A stretch of 64,000 nt of DNA, from NCBI GenBank assembly GCA_022825505.1, contig JAJDWR010000067.1:124001-188000 (forward strand), given 5' to 3'. Each line of letters begins with the position of its first letter. Position 1 is the first letter of the stretch. This document shows, piece after piece, positions 16,945 through 27,474 of this stretch. This DNA is from Gammaproteobacteria bacterium. GTDB lineage: Bacteria; Pseudomonadota; Gammaproteobacteria; Steroidobacterales; Rariloculaceae. Made by a program: the position numbers and the translations under genes. The notes beneath the pieces were generated by a model. The model did no database searches. It was not told the origin of the DNA and saw only the letters and a list, made by a program, of their open reading frames with translations.

Positions 16945-18204
16945 ATGAAAAGGAACTCACTGGAACGAGGTTTCCAGCGCGTGGTCGTTTCGGTCGCGGT
17001 GGTTGCGGCAATCCTGCACGTTGCGCACGCCCCGGCGCAGGATGACGTCGTGGTAGTCGGCGGGACAGGATGGCACTGCGGGGAAGATCCTCAGTGTTTC
17101 AATCGCCTGCACCCCAATATTCCCATGGCGGCCCGAGCCCTGCCCGGTCAGACCCTGTTGCTCAAGACCCGCAATTCCGCGGACCTGCAACTGGACCCCG
17201 ACAGTACCTACGTGGACCCTCGCGATGCCGACCCGGTGCGCGGCACGGTTCACCCGCTGGCGGGTCCGGTTTACATCGAGGGTGGGGAACCGGGCGATGT
17301 GCTCGCGGTGACGATCCTCGACATCGATCCCGGGCCGTTCGGCGTCACGCGGATTACGCCCAACGCGTTCATCGGGGACCGGATTCCGGGGCCGTTCAGC
17401 GTAACGTGGCGGCTGAATCGCAGGGAAGCGGTATCCGACGCGTTGCCGGGTGTGCGAATCCCGAACGCGAGTTTCCCGGGAATCGTGACGGTATTGCCGG
17501 GGCCTGCGCAGCATGCGGCGGCGCTGGAGCGAGAGGCAGCGCTGGCCGCGGCAGGCGGCGCCGTGGGACTGCCTCAGCCGATACACGCCTCGCCGGCCGA
17601 AATCTGCGGACCGCAAGGCAGCCGCCGCGACGAATGCCTGCGGACAGGTCCACCCCGGGAACACGGCGGAAACATGGACATCCGCTACCTGGGCGTCGGC
17701 GTCACTGTCTATCTGCCCTGTTACGTGGAAGGGTGCGGTCTGGGAGTCGGCGACCTGCACTTTGCCCAGGGTGACGGCGAAGTCGCCGGCACGGCCATCG
17801 AGATGGACGCCGACGTGACGCTGACGACCGAGCTCATCGAGGATGGACCGGAGCTTCTTCGCGGCCCACACTACGAAGGTACTGCCCGCCTGATGGACGT
17901 GCCCTCAAGGCGCTTCTACGCAACCACCGGGTTGCCGCTGAAGGCCGCAGGAGAAATTCCGCCGGACATGGCCTATCTCGAATCACCCAGGGCAGGCGAG
18001 CTCGAGAATCTCTCCAAGGACATCAGCCTTGCGGCCAGAAACGCGCTGCTGGAAATGATCGACTACATGGTTGCGAACCACGGTCTGACACCCGAGCAGG
18101 CCTACATTGTTGCCAGCGTGGCAGTGGACCTTCGAATCGGCCAACTCGTCGACGTGCCCAATGTAGGCGTCACAGCCATCTTGCCGTTGGATATTTTTGA
18201 CTGA
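16945..18204 (+). CDS. Acetamidase/formamidase family protein, exported
   Basis: This 419-residue FmdA/AmdA-family hydrolase would cleave short amides to ammonia and acid. Family landmarks are H-P-L-A-G-P-V-Y-I-E-G-G-E-P-G-D-V-L, G-N-M-D-I-R-Y-L-G-V-G, L-x-x-G-D-L-H-F-A-Q-G-D-G-E, and A-x-x-x-A-x-V-A-V-D-L-R-I-x-Q. An N-terminal hydrophobic segment ending A-H-A-P-A-Q (about residue 32) looks like a signal peptide, which is unusual because most members are cytoplasmic. The C-terminal half keeps the family core. A 236-base gap to the divergent repeat-protein gene holds the promoters of both, with no clear elements. Confidence 0.85.
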   Translation: MKRNSLERGFQRVVVSVAVVAAILHVAHAPAQDDVVVVGGTGWHCGEDPQCFNRLHPNIPMAARALPGQTLLLKTRNSADLQLDPDSTYVDPRDADPVRGTVHPLAGPVYIEGGEPGDVLAVTILDIDPGPFGVTRITPNAFIGDRIPGPFSVTWRLNRREAVSDALPGVRIPNASFPGIVTVLPGPAQHAAALEREAALAAAGGAVGLPQPIHASPAEICGPQGSRRDECLRTGPPREHGGNMDIRYLGVGVTVYLPCYVEGCGLGVGDLHFAQGDGEVAGTAIEMDADVTLTTELIEDGPELLRGPHYEGTARLMDVPSRRFYATTGLPLKAAGEIPPDMAYLESPRAGELENLSKDISLAARNALLEMIDYMVANHGLTPEQAYIVASVAVDLRIGQLVDVPNVGVTAILPLDIFD

Positions 18205-18275
18205 CGGTTGCGACAACGAATTTGCCTTGGTGATTTCACCGGGCCTCCGGTCGGACTTCAAGGAACGAAAAATTG

Positions 18276-20336
18276 ATGATGAGACACAGGATTCACTTGC
18301 TGGTCGCAACGACGCTGATCCCGGCGCTCGTCGGCGCGCAGGACAACCCGGCCGCGGGGGAGGGGCTGGAGGAAATCGTCGTGCTGGCGACTCGAATGAG
18401 CCGTCCGCTGGACTCGGTACCCGCTGCGGTGAGTGTGGTGAGCCAGGACGAGATTCAACTGGGCCGGCAGCAACTGGGTCTTGACGAGGCGCTCACCCGG
18501 GTGCCCGGTCTGTTCATGCAGAATCGCTACAATTTCGCCCAGGACCTGCGGGTCTCCATCCGCGGTTTCGGTGCCCGGTCGGCGTTCGGTATTCGCGGCG
18601 TCAAGATTCTCGTGGACGGCATTCCCGAGACGCTGCCCGACGGCCAGGGCCAGGTGGACAGCATCGACCTGGGCGCCGCGCAGCAGATCGAAGTGCTTCG
18701 CGGTCCAAGCTCCTCCTACTACGGTAATGCCTCCGGCGGTGTGATCAGCGTGATGTCGGAGCGGGGGCCGGAGACGCCATTTGCCAATGTGCGCCTCACC
18801 GCAGGCGAATACGGCGCACGGAAGTTCCAGGTCAAGACCGGTGGGCAGGCGGACCGAGTCAACTACTTCGTCAGCCTCTCCGATTCCGTGTTTGACGGAT
18901 ACCGGGAACACAGCGAAACCGAGAATACACAGTTGAGCGGGCGGCTCGAATTCGATCTTGGCGACCGAGGCACGCTGCTGGCGCTGGCCAACTATACGGA
19001 CCAGCCGGTTTCGAATGATCCCGGCGGCATCAACCTCGCCCAGGCGCAGGCCGATCCGCGCTCCGCCAGGGACCGCAACCTGAGTTTTGTCGGGGGCGAG
19101 GCGCTTGCGCAGACACGCGTCGGCTTCGTTTACTCGCTTCCCATGGGGGTAGGTAGCGAATTGCAGGTCCGCAACTACTACGTATCCCGAGACTTCAGCA
19201 ACCGGTTGCCCTTCTTCGGTGGGGGCTCGGTGGACCTGCAGCGCTTCTTTGCGGGCGGCGGCATCAGCTATACCCACGAAGGCAGCCTGGGAGGCAGGCC
19301 CAATCGTGTCGTCGTGGGTCTGGACTACGACGATCAGGACGATCACCGGCGCCGGTTCAACAACGACATGGGCGTTCTCGGCGCCCTGACCCTGGATCAG
19401 GACGAGCACGTCACCAGTACCGGACTGTTCATCCAGGACGAACTCAGTATTGCGGACAATGTTCAACTCTCGTTCGGTCTGCGTTTCGATGAGGTTGAAT
19501 TCGACGTCGGCGACCGTTTTCTGGGCAACGGCGACGATTCCGGCGTGCGCAGGCTGGACGATGTCAGCCCCATGATCGGCCTGACGGCCAACCTGTCGGC
19601 GGACGTGACGGTATACGGAACCTACTCCACGTCGTTCGAGACGCCGACCACGACCGAGTTCGCCAATCCCTCCGGCGCCGGCGGATTCAACCCCCTGCTG
19701 GAGCCTCAGGCGGCCACCAATCTGGAAGTCGGAGTGCGGGGCGGTACGGGCAGCCGCACGCGCTACGAAGTGGCCGTCTTCGATATCGACGTGGAAGACG
19801 AACTGATTCCTTACGAGATTCCCGGCAGCCCCGGACGAGACTTCTTTGCCAATGCCGGACGTTCAAGCCGGACCGGCCTGGAAGCCACGCTGTCGTCCCG
19901 GCCCACGGACCGCATCGGTATCACGCTGAGTTATACCTACGCGGACTTCACGTTCGCCGAATTTTTCGACGACAACGGCAACGACTATTCCGGCAACCGG
20001 ATTCCCGGCACGGTCGAACAATTGCTGTTCGCGGAACTGAGCTACCGTCATCCCGCCGGCTGGTTCGGCGCCCTGGACGCGCTCCATGTGGGCGATCAGT
20101 TCGCGAACAACGCCAACACCGTCTCGGACGCTGCGTACACCCTCTCAAACCTGCGTCTGGGATTCGACGCAAGCCGGGGCGGCGCTACGTTTTCGCCCTT
20201 TGTCGGCGTCAACAACCTGTTCGACCAGCGCTACAACTCAAATATCCGGTTGAACGCATTCGGTGGCCGGTTCTATGAGCCGGGACCGGCGCGAAATGTC
20301 TACGCCGGTGTTGCGGTGAACTTCGATTTGCGTTGA
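18276..20336 (+). CDS. TonB-dependent outer-membrane receptor
   Basis: The protein has 686 residues: signal peptide to V-G-A-Q, TonB box LEEIVVLATRM at about residue 31, and a plug with VSIRGFGARSAFGIRGVKIL and IEVLRGPSSSYYGNASGGVI. A 22-strand barrel follows, ending in a strand with final residues N-F-D-L-R. The plug resembles FecA-like iron or metal-chelate receptors. Codons TTG-ATG-ATG begin the frame; I take the first ATG (18276), eight bases after AAGGAACG. It follows the acetamidase gene by 71 bases in the same direction and may share its transcript. Confidence 0.92.
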   Translation: MMRHRIHLLVATTLIPALVGAQDNPAAGEGLEEIVVLATRMSRPLDSVPAAVSVVSQDEIQLGRQQLGLDEALTRVPGLFMQNRYNFAQDLRVSIRGFGARSAFGIRGVKILVDGIPETLPDGQGQVDSIDLGAAQQIEVLRGPSSSYYGNASGGVISVMSERGPETPFANVRLTAGEYGARKFQVKTGGQADRVNYFVSLSDSVFDGYREHSETENTQLSGRLEFDLGDRGTLLALANYTDQPVSNDPGGINLAQAQADPRSARDRNLSFVGGEALAQTRVGFVYSLPMGVGSELQVRNYYVSRDFSNRLPFFGGGSVDLQRFFAGGGISYTHEGSLGGRPNRVVVGLDYDDQDDHRRRFNNDMGVLGALTLDQDEHVTSTGLFIQDELSIADNVQLSFGLRFDEVEFDVGDRFLGNGDDSGVRRLDDVSPMIGLTANLSADVTVYGTYSTSFETPTTTEFANPSGAGGFNPLLEPQAATNLEVGVRGGTGSRTRYEVAVFDIDVEDELIPYEIPGSPGRDFFANAGRSSRTGLEATLSSRPTDRIGITLSYTYADFTFAEFFDDNGNDYSGNRIPGTVEQLLFAELSYRHPAGWFGALDALHVGDQFANNANTVSDAAYTLSNLRLGFDASRGGATFSPFVGVNNLFDQRYNSNIRLNAFGGRFYEPGPARNVYAGVAVNFDLR

Positions 20337-20375
20337 CGGTGAGCGTGGTCAGTCCGCACTCATGACGGGCCGTAA

Positions 20376-21644
20376 ATGAAGATCCTCGCGGTCGGGGATA
20401 TCCATCTCGGGCGCACGCTGTCGCGGTTGCCCGCCGAACTGGCTGCCCAGTCAAGGCGCTACGGACCGGCCACTGCCTGGGAGCGAGCGGTGGATGCGGC
20501 CGTGGAGGCCAGGGTCCGGGCCGTGTTGCTGGCGGGCGACGTGGTCGACAGGGACGACGACTTCTTTGAGGCCTATGGGCAACTGGCGCGGGGTGTAAGG
20601 CGACTTGCCGATGCGGACATCGGCGTCATCGGCGTGGCCGGCAACCACGACGTCGAGGTCTTGCCGCGGCTTGCCAACGAGATTCCGGCATTCAGGCTGT
20701 TGGGCGCCGGCGGCAAGTGGGAGCACTGCGAGATCGCCGACGGCAGCGAATCCGTCACCATCTGGGGCTGGTCGTTCCCCCGGGCGAGAGTGATGGAGAG
20801 CCCCCTTCCGGATGGGCCCTTCGATCGCGCTTCCGGGCTCAATCTCGGCCTGCTGCACTGCGACCGGGACGCGGGCGCCAGCCCCTATGCTCCGGTAACC
20901 GGACTGGAACTGGAGCGGGCCGGGCTTGACGGTTGGCTGCTCGGTCACATCCATGTCCCGGACGCGCTGACCGCCGCCTCCCCGAACGGTTACCTGGGAA
21001 GCCTCACCGGCCTGCATCGCCGCGAAACCGGCGCGCGCGGCCCCTGGCTCGTCACCGTCGGCAGAGGAACCATCGGGGAGGTTGAGCATCTCCCGCTTGC
21101 ACCCCTGCGCTGGCAACGCCTCGATGTCGATCTCGAAGGCATTTCCGATCCCGCCGACGCCAAGGGGCGGGTGTTGAATGAGTTACGCACGCTGGACGAG
21201 GCGCTTTCGGGCGCAACGCATCGTCCCGACGCGGTGGGTCTCGGTATTCGTTTCTGCGGGCGCAGCCGCTTCGGCGCCGCTGCCGCCGCAGAGTTTTCCG
21301 ACGAGGATCGGGAACGGATCGACACCGGAACGGGCAGCATTCACTACTTCATCGAGTCTACTTTCTCTCAGGTTCGCCCGGAAATGGACCTGGAAAAGCT
21401 CGCCCAACGGGGGGATCCTCCCGGGCTCCTGGCTCAACGTCTCCTTTGGCTGAAGGAGCCCGAGGGCCATCCGGAACGGGATCGTCTGATCGCCCTGGCC
21501 CGAGATCGTCTGAACGACGAATCGCGTGCCCCCAGGTGGAGTGGCCTGGGCGAGCCGATGGAACCCGATCCGGCGGATTGGTTGGCCAGGGCCGGCTATC
21601 GCGCCCTGGAAAGATTGCTGGAGCAAGCGCCGGAACAGGATTGA
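20376..21644 (+). CDS. SbcD/YhaO-like metallophosphoesterase nuclease
   Basis: The 422-residue calcineurin-fold phosphoesterase is probably the nuclease half of an SbcCD-like complex. All metal motifs are visible: GDIHLG at residues 7-12, L-L-A-G-D-V-V-D-R at about 52, GVAGNHDVE at about 89, and LLGHIHVPD at about 190. The C-terminal region is longer than the bare enzyme domain and is helical, as in YhaO and SbcD where it caps the partner. Its TGA overlaps the ATG of the ATPase gene by one base, so the two are co-translated. Role in DNA end processing is from family knowledge. Confidence 0.88.
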   Translation: MKILAVGDIHLGRTLSRLPAELAAQSRRYGPATAWERAVDAAVEARVRAVLLAGDVVDRDDDFFEAYGQLARGVRRLADADIGVIGVAGNHDVEVLPRLANEIPAFRLLGAGGKWEHCEIADGSESVTIWGWSFPRARVMESPLPDGPFDRASGLNLGLLHCDRDAGASPYAPVTGLELERAGLDGWLLGHIHVPDALTAASPNGYLGSLTGLHRRETGARGPWLVTVGRGTIGEVEHLPLAPLRWQRLDVDLEGISDPADAKGRVLNELRTLDEALSGATHRPDAVGLGIRFCGRSRFGAAAAAEFSDEDRERIDTGTGSIHYFIESTFSQVRPEMDLEKLAQRGDPPGLLAQRLLWLKEPEGHPERDRLIALARDRLNDESRAPRWSGLGEPMEPDPADWLARAGYRALERLLEQAPEQD

Positions 21645-24600
21645 TGCATCTGCGCCGTCTCAAAATACACTCCTTACCGGGAATCGAGCCGGGGTTCGAC
21701 TTCGAGCCGGCAACCGACGGCGTCAACATCGTTACCGGCCCCAACGCGATCGGCAAGAGCAGCCTGGTTAGGGCGCTGAAGTACCTGCTTGCCGGCGTCG
21801 ATCCGAAAAACGATCCGCCGGACCTGCACCTGGAAGCGGAATTGGTGAGCGGCGACGCGGGTTGGACCGTGCGCCGCACGGGCCGGCAGGTCGTGTGGAT
21901 GCGGGACGGTAACCCGGCCGCGCCGCCCGGGTTGCCGGGCGCCGGCCAGTTCGGGCTCTACAGGCTGTCCGTGGAAAGCCTGCTGGCGGACGACAGCAGC
22001 GATGGGGAATTGGCCGACCATCTCTGGCGCGCCGTGCGGGGTGGATTCGATCTCGACCGCGCGCGCACGGAGGAAATCGGCCCGCGTTTCGCAAGCCACG
22101 AAGGAAAGAACCTGCGAAATGCCGGGGGCGCGCTCTCCGAAGTGCGGAGCGAATACGCGGCCTTGCACCGTCAGGAGGCGGAGTTACCCGGACTGGAGGG
22201 GCAAATTCAGGAGGCGACGCAGGCGGGCATCCAGCGCAAACGGCTCAATACGGCGCTGGAACTGCATGCGTCCCTCAGCCGCCGCCGCGAGTGCGCTGCG
22301 GCGCTCGAAGCGTTTCCGCCCGGAATGGAGAAGCTGCATGGCGATGAGATTGAGCGTCTCGACCAGCTCGATGCCAGGGCAGCGGGTCTGGAGGAGGAGC
22401 TGGAGGAAGTGCGGCGCGGGCTCGCCGCAGCGGAGCGGGAGCTTGAACGGACAGGATTGAGGGACAAGCGCCCCAGGGCAGAGCGGATGGCGCAGGTCAA
22501 GGATCTGTTGCGGCGCGCAGGCGAAGACGCCTTGAAGCGCGACGCTGTGTTGGAGGCGCTGGAAGGGGCAAGGTCGAGCGTCGCCGACGCCCTCGCGGAG
22601 TTTCATGGTGAAGGCCAGCCGCCCAGGCTTGACGAATCCGCGTTGCGGCGGGCCCAGGCAATCATCGAGCCGCTGGGCGAAAGGCAGGAGCAGCGGCGCA
22701 AGCTGTTGCAAGCGTTGGACATGGCCGGCGACCCGCCCGACGATTCGGAGATCGGCCGGCTTCGCGAGGGCGGTGATGCGTTGCGCCGCTGGTTGGCGGC
22801 GCAACCGGTCGGGGAGGGCGGAGGCGTCCCGGCATGGGTGTCGAATGTGGTCCTGACCGCGTGGTGGGCCACGGTGACATTGGGTGGGACCACCGCGCTG
22901 GCGGCCGTCTGGGCGGAGGCATGGTCGGTCGCTACCGCGTCCGGGTTGATCGTGATGATGCTGGTCGCCGTGATGATTCTGTCGAGGAGCGTGAACTCGC
23001 AGATTTCAGAGCGAAGCAAGTCCGCGAGGGAGCGTTATGGCGAGACGGGCCTCGATTCGCCGCCCACGTGGGACCGCGACGCGGTACGCGATCACTTGCG
23101 GTCCGAGGTGGAGGGACCCTTGATCCAACTGCTGTTGCGGCGGGAACGGGCCTCAGGCGTCCCGGATTTGCGTGCCGAAATCGACCGGGTCGAAGCGGAA
23201 ATCGACGATTTGGAAACGGGCAGGCGCGATCTCGCGTCGGAGATCGGCATCGACCCGGCGTTGACCGGCGCCCCGTTCATCCGGTTCGCCGCGGTGACCG
23301 ACAAGTGGGATGCGGCGCGGGCGACGCTTGCCGGGCGGCAGGCGGAACTCAAGGTGCTCGAGGCACGGATTGCTGAAAATGCCGCGCATGTTCGCGAGTG
23401 GGTTGAGCCATGGCGGGGACAGGACGACCCACCGCTCGAGGACTCCGACACTGCGGCGGAATTCGGCGCGTCAGGCGTCGCCGATGCGCTGCGCATTGCG
23501 TTTGAGACCCTGGAAGCGCGCCTGTCCACGGCGCGGGAGGCGGAGCGCGAGATGGAGTCGAAACAGGACAGCATCGACTCGCTGCGGAAGCGGATCGACT
23601 CCGACGAGTCGGAACGCACCAGCCTGTACTCCCGTGCGGGGCTTGAGGTTGGCGCGCGCGCCGAGCTTGCCCGGAGGCTCGATCGTCTGAAGGATTGGGG
23701 CACGGCGCGGGAGGCCCTAGTCCTGGCGCAAAATGACGAGCGGCGATTGAGGGAAACGCTGGCGGACGATGCGGCGCCGGCGGACGCGTCAGCGCCGTCA
23801 GATGGGTCGGCGCTGATCCAGGCGGTGGAGTGCGATTCCGTCGAGACACTACAACTCGAGTTGCAGGCTGCGGCGGAACGGGCCGGCGAGTACACGGAAC
23901 TGATTCAGCGGCAAGCGGCAATCAATGAGCGGCTCGATTCGGCGCGCAAGAGTCACCGCGTGGAACAGGCCGCCAGTGAGCTCGGGCGCGCGGAGGAGGC
24001 GTTGCGGGACAAGCTCGACACGGCCCTGCTGCATGCCGCCACGGACATGTTGCTGGACGATGTCGAGAACGCGTTCAAGACTGATCGCGAACCCGATCTG
24101 TTACGCAGGGCGCGGGAACGCTTCGAGCGGGTCACGGCTCACGAGTTTACGTTGGAGCTTTCCGACAAGACCGGCTTCATGGCCCGCGACCGTCGGCAAG
24201 GGCAATTGCGTTCGCCCGCCCGACTTTCCTCCGGCACGCGGATGCAATTGCTGCTCTCGTTGCGGCTGGCCTGGATCGAGGACCTCGAAACGGGTAGCGA
24301 ACGGCTGCCGCTGTTTCTCGACGAGGCGCTCACGACCAGCGACGAGGAGCGATTCACCGTGATGGCCCAGACGCTTTCTCACCTGGCGGAAACCGAACGG
24401 CGCCAGGTCTTCTACCTGTCCGCCCGCCGCCATGAGGCCGCGTTGTGGGAGCGGGCCACCGGCGAGGCGCCGGCGGTAATCGATCTGGCCGCCATCCGGT
24501 TCGGTGCATCCACGCCCGGGAACGGCCTCCCGGCTGTCGAGCCACCGCCGGAAATTCCTCCGCCGGGAGACGATGACGGAGAATCGTATGCCGCGCGACT

Positions 24601-25180
24601 TGGCGTGCCATTGGTCAATCCGAGGGTCGACGCCGGCGGGGTACACCTCTTCCATCTGCTCCGCGACGACCTTGACCTGTTGCACCGGCTCCTGGATTCC
24701 TGGCGCATCGGCACGTTGGGACAACTGGAATCGTTGTTGGCCAGCGACTCGGGTCCGGGCGCGCTCTCAGGCCGCCAGACTCGACAGCGGCTTGTGCTGA
24801 GGTGCCAGGCCGCACGGTCGTGGACCGAATTATGGCGCCAGGGGCGTGGAATGCCCGTGGACAGGGTGGCTCTTGACGAGTGCGATGCCGTTACCGACGT
24901 TTTTCTCAAGGGCGCCGCGGATCTCGCGAAGGAACTCGAGGGCGACCCCGCTGCGTTTGTCGCCGCTCTGCGGGCCCGGCGCCTGAAGCGATTCCATACG
25001 AGCCAGACGGACAAGCTGGAGGAATGGCTGGCCGAGAAGGGCTACATTGACGACGCGGAGATTCTCGATCCTGAAGAACGCCGCCGACTGACGCTTCAGC
25101 GAATCGTCCCTCCCACGCGGACGGACGCCGAAGACGTCCATCGCGTCGTCGACTGGATGGAGTCCGCAGTCGTTTCCTGA
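21644..25180 (+). CDS. SbcC/YhaN-like AAA ATPase with long C-terminal extension
   Basis: The protein has 1178 residues. Walker A GPNAIGKSS is at 32-40. Long coiled coils follow, with two adjacent hydrophobic helices at about 395-447, as in YhaN. The ABC signature LSSGTRMQLLLSLRLA is at about 861 and Walker B LPLFLDEALTTSD at about 888. It should pair with the preceding phosphoesterase. After the ATPase half a Pro-rich linker leads to an extra helical region of about 220 residues (960-1178) that standard YhaN and SbcC lack and that I do not recognise. The start at 21644 is fixed by the TGATG overlap; the open frame further upstream is a shadow. Base use matches its neighbours. Confidence 0.88.
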   Translation: MHLRRLKIHSLPGIEPGFDFEPATDGVNIVTGPNAIGKSSLVRALKYLLAGVDPKNDPPDLHLEAELVSGDAGWTVRRTGRQVVWMRDGNPAAPPGLPGAGQFGLYRLSVESLLADDSSDGELADHLWRAVRGGFDLDRARTEEIGPRFASHEGKNLRNAGGALSEVRSEYAALHRQEAELPGLEGQIQEATQAGIQRKRLNTALELHASLSRRRECAAALEAFPPGMEKLHGDEIERLDQLDARAAGLEEELEEVRRGLAAAERELERTGLRDKRPRAERMAQVKDLLRRAGEDALKRDAVLEALEGARSSVADALAEFHGEGQPPRLDESALRRAQAIIEPLGERQEQRRKLLQALDMAGDPPDDSEIGRLREGGDALRRWLAAQPVGEGGGVPAWVSNVVLTAWWATVTLGGTTALAAVWAEAWSVATASGLIVMMLVAVMILSRSVNSQISERSKSARERYGETGLDSPPTWDRDAVRDHLRSEVEGPLIQLLLRRERASGVPDLRAEIDRVEAEIDDLETGRRDLASEIGIDPALTGAPFIRFAAVTDKWDAARATLAGRQAELKVLEARIAENAAHVREWVEPWRGQDDPPLEDSDTAAEFGASGVADALRIAFETLEARLSTAREAEREMESKQDSIDSLRKRIDSDESERTSLYSRAGLEVGARAELARRLDRLKDWGTAREALVLAQNDERRLRETLADDAAPADASAPSDGSALIQAVECDSVETLQLELQAAAERAGEYTELIQRQAAINERLDSARKSHRVEQAASELGRAEEALRDKLDTALLHAATDMLLDDVENAFKTDREPDLLRRARERFERVTAHEFTLELSDKTGFMARDRRQGQLRSPARLSSGTRMQLLLSLRLAWIEDLETGSERLPLFLDEALTTSDEERFTVMAQTLSHLAETERRQVFYLSARRHEAALWERATGEAPAVIDLAAIRFGASTPGNGLPAVEPPPEIPPPGDDDGESYAARLGVPLVNPRVDAGGVHLFHLLRDDLDLLHRLLDSWRIGTLGQLESLLASDSGPGALSGRQTRQRLVLRCQAARSWTELWRQGRGMPVDRVALDECDAVTDVFLKGAADLAKELEGDPAAFVAALRARRLKRFHTSQTDKLEEWLAEKGYIDDAEILDPEERRRLTLQRIVPPTRTDAEDVHRVVDWMESAVVS

Positions 25181-25232
25181 GCCTGAAACGGTTGTATCAA
25201 TCTAAACAGGCAGCGCGGCATGACCCGGTCGG

Positions 25233-25919
25233 CTACAGGGCCCGATACAACCTCTCATCGTAGAGCGCCCCGCTCAGCGGATAGACACTGCTTCGAAACT
25301 CCCGGCTGTGCGCGGCGTCGATGTGTTCCAACTGCGCCTCGGCATTCTCCCATCGCTCCACGACACTGAAGTGGTTCATGCGGTTGGATTGCACCAGCAC
25401 TTCGAATCGTTCGTTGCCGGCTTCGGCGAGGCTCGCGGCGGCCATCGTCTGAAGGTGCTCCCTGGCCGGTTCCACGTTGTTGGGTGTGACGTCCACGTGT
25501 GTGACAGCGTAGACGGCATCGCCAGTCGGTTCGGTGTACTGGGTGTCGGCCACCATCTCGATGTGCAGGCGTTCGTCGTAGGGGCTGTAGAGCAGCGGCG
25601 CCAGGGCATCTCGGAAGGCTGTCTTGCGGGTCGAATCCCGGTGGGATTGCTGGGCTTCCAGGCTCGTCCATGTTTCCAGGAGGACGAAGTGGTTGGGGCG
25701 GTCGATGCGCTGAAGGGCTTCGAGCAGCATATTGCCCGCATCGCCGCGACCGGCCTCCACCTCGGCCGAGAGCAGTCCCAAAGCCTGCTCGACGGATGAG
25801 GGCGAGACTTCGATATAGGTGACGACGAAGGCGGTGGAGTCGTCCTGCGCGCTGGTTTGCTGGACCAGAACGAGTGCCAATGCTGCACCAATGAGGGCGG
25901 TACGACGGATCAAATTCAT
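25233..25919 (-). CDS. Exported protein with two ABM-type domains
   Basis: The protein has 228 residues: a signal peptide to S-A-Q, then two ferredoxin-like antibiotic-biosynthesis-monooxygenase (ABM) domains of about 95 residues each. The repeats align well: V-V-T-Y-I-E-V-S-P-S-S-V-E against A-V-T-H-V-D-V-T-P-N-N-V-E, and H-F-V-L-L-E-T-W against H-F-S-V-V-E-R-W. Both end P-L-x-x-x-x-Y-D-E-R-L. ABM domains often bind small aromatic substrates or heme. Export is unusual. It follows the HisD-family gene by 150 bases on the same strand. Confidence 0.8.
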   Translation of the reverse strand: MNLIRRTALIGAALALVLVQQTSAQDDSTAFVVTYIEVSPSSVEQALGLLSAEVEAGRGDAGNMLLEALQRIDRPNHFVLLETWTSLEAQQSHRDSTRKTAFRDALAPLLYSPYDERLHIEMVADTQYTEPTGDAVYAVTHVDVTPNNVEPAREHLQTMAAASLAEAGNERFEVLVQSNRMNHFSVVERWENAEAQLEHIDAAHSREFRSSVYPLSGALYDERLYRAL

Positions 25920-26069
25920 TTTATGGGCCTCGCGGTTTCTTGCGTGGACGATTCTACTCTCAATTCATGTGCAACGTGTCTGGGGAAACGCGCCCGGAAA
26001 GATGCGCCCGCGAAACGGAGTTTGGGAAGTTTGGCAACCTCTACAGTGTTCGCCACGATGAGGTCTCGG

Positions 26070-27362
26070 TCAGGCCGTCCGGCGGCGTAAACCGGCATAG
26101 CGCCGCACGCGAATATCCGCCTGTTCCTTGTGTCCCATGAAGCCTTCGAGTTCGCATAACCTCGAACAATATTCACCGACTTCCAGGGAAGCCTCCGCTG
26201 TAACGCGCTGGTAGGTACAGGTCTTGATGAACTTCCCGACCCACAGCCCGCCGGTATACCGCGCCGCCCGCCGCGTGGGCAGCGTGTGGTTGGTGCCGAT
26301 GACCTTGTCGCCGTAGGCTACGTTGGTCTCCGGACCCAGGAACAGGGCGCCGTAGTTGGTCATGTTTTCCAGGAAGTACAACGGATCGCGGGTCATGACC
26401 TGCACGTGTTCGGCAGCGATCCCGTCGGCAACCTGGACCATCTCTTCGACGCTCTCGCAGACGATGACCTGCCCATGGTCCCGCCAGGCTACGGAGGCAA
26501 TGTCCGCAGTTGGAAGAATGCTCAACTGACGCTGCACTTCCTCGATTGTCTCCTGCGCGAGCGGCTCCGAATCGGTGAGCAGGATGGCCGGCGAGGTGGG
26601 GCCGTGCTCGGCTTGCCCCAGCAGGTCTGCCGCGCAGAGTTCGCCGTCCACGCTGTCGTCGGCGATGACGAGCGTTTCCGTAGGTCCGGCCAGCAGGTCG
26701 ATGCCCACCCGGCCGAAGAGTTGCCGCTTGGCTTCCGCCACGTAGGCATTACCGGGTCCGACTATCATATCCACTGCGTCGATGGTTTCGGTCCCAAGCG
26801 CCATCGCGGCTACGGCCTGCACGCCGCCGAGACAGTAGATTTCATCGGCGCCTGCCATGTCCATGGCGGTGACGATGGCCGCGCTCGGGGCACCCCGATA
26901 GGGTGGTGCCGCAGCGGCGATTCGATTGACGCCCGCGACCCTGGCCGTCACGACGCTCATATGGGCCGAAGCCACCATCGGGTACTTGCCGCCCGGCACA
27001 TAGCAACCGACACTGTTGACCGGCAGATTTCTGTGCCCAAGCACTACGCCCGGCAGCGTTTCCACCTCCACGTCCTTGAGCGCATCTCGCTGTGCCTGGG
27101 CAAAATTCCTGATTTGCGCCTGGGCAAAACGAATGTCGTCGATGACCCGCCTGGAGAGCGACTTTCGGCAGGCTTCAATGGTTTCGGCATCCAGCCGGAA
27201 GGAGTCCGGAGACCAACGGTCGAAGCGCTCCGAGTATTCGCGTAGCGCAACATCTCCCCGCGAGCCGATATCGGCGATGATCCCTTCTACAGCCTCCCGG
27301 ACCCGATCGTCTTCCCGGGCAGTGATTTCCGCGGGCTGGCCGCGCTTCAGGTAGCGTGCCAT
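26070..27362 (-). CDS. Histidinol dehydrogenase family protein, HpsN-like
   Basis: This is a 430-residue NAD-dependent dehydrogenase of the HisD fold. Zinc and substrate motifs are [39 protein letters not shown] and the final G-T-N-H-T-L-P-T. The replacement of the usual G-P-N-H-V-L-P-T by G-T-N-H-T-L-P-T, and the lack of any his gene nearby, point to a catabolic paralogue. The closest family I recall is sulfopropanediol 3-dehydrogenase (HpsN), though I cannot align it. A true biosynthetic HisD remains possible but less likely. Transcription starts in the divergent gap with the fusion gene at 27563. Confidence 0.8.
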   Translation of the reverse strand: MARYLKRGQPAEITAREDDRVREAVEGIIADIGSRGDVALREYSERFDRWSPDSFRLDAETIEACRKSLSRRVIDDIRFAQAQIRNFAQAQRDALKDVEVETLPGVVLGHRNLPVNSVGCYVPGGKYPMVASAHMSVVTARVAGVNRIAAAAPPYRGAPSAAIVTAMDMAGADEIYCLGGVQAVAAMALGTETIDAVDMIVGPGNAYVAEAKRQLFGRVGIDLLAGPTETLVIADDSVDGELCAADLLGQAEHGPTSPAILLTDSEPLAQETIEEVQRQLSILPTADIASVAWRDHGQVIVCESVEEMVQVADGIAAEHVQVMTRDPLYFLENMTNYGALFLGPETNVAYGDKVIGTNHTLPTRRAARYTGGLWVGKFIKTCTYQRVTAEASLEVGEYCSRLCELEGFMGHKEQADIRVRRYAGLRRRTA

Positions 27363-27474
27363 GGTGCTTCTCCAGACAGGCCGGCGTCGGGTGCCGGCGA
27401 AGACGTCAAATCGTCGAATTCAAGGTGGACAGTGATTGTACCGCCGGCGTCAATGACGTGCCTAATGCGGGATT

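Noticed and set aside
18258..19466. A 402-residue open frame on the minus strand
   Set aside because: It is antisense to the second TonB receptor, whose protein has clear plug and barrel features.
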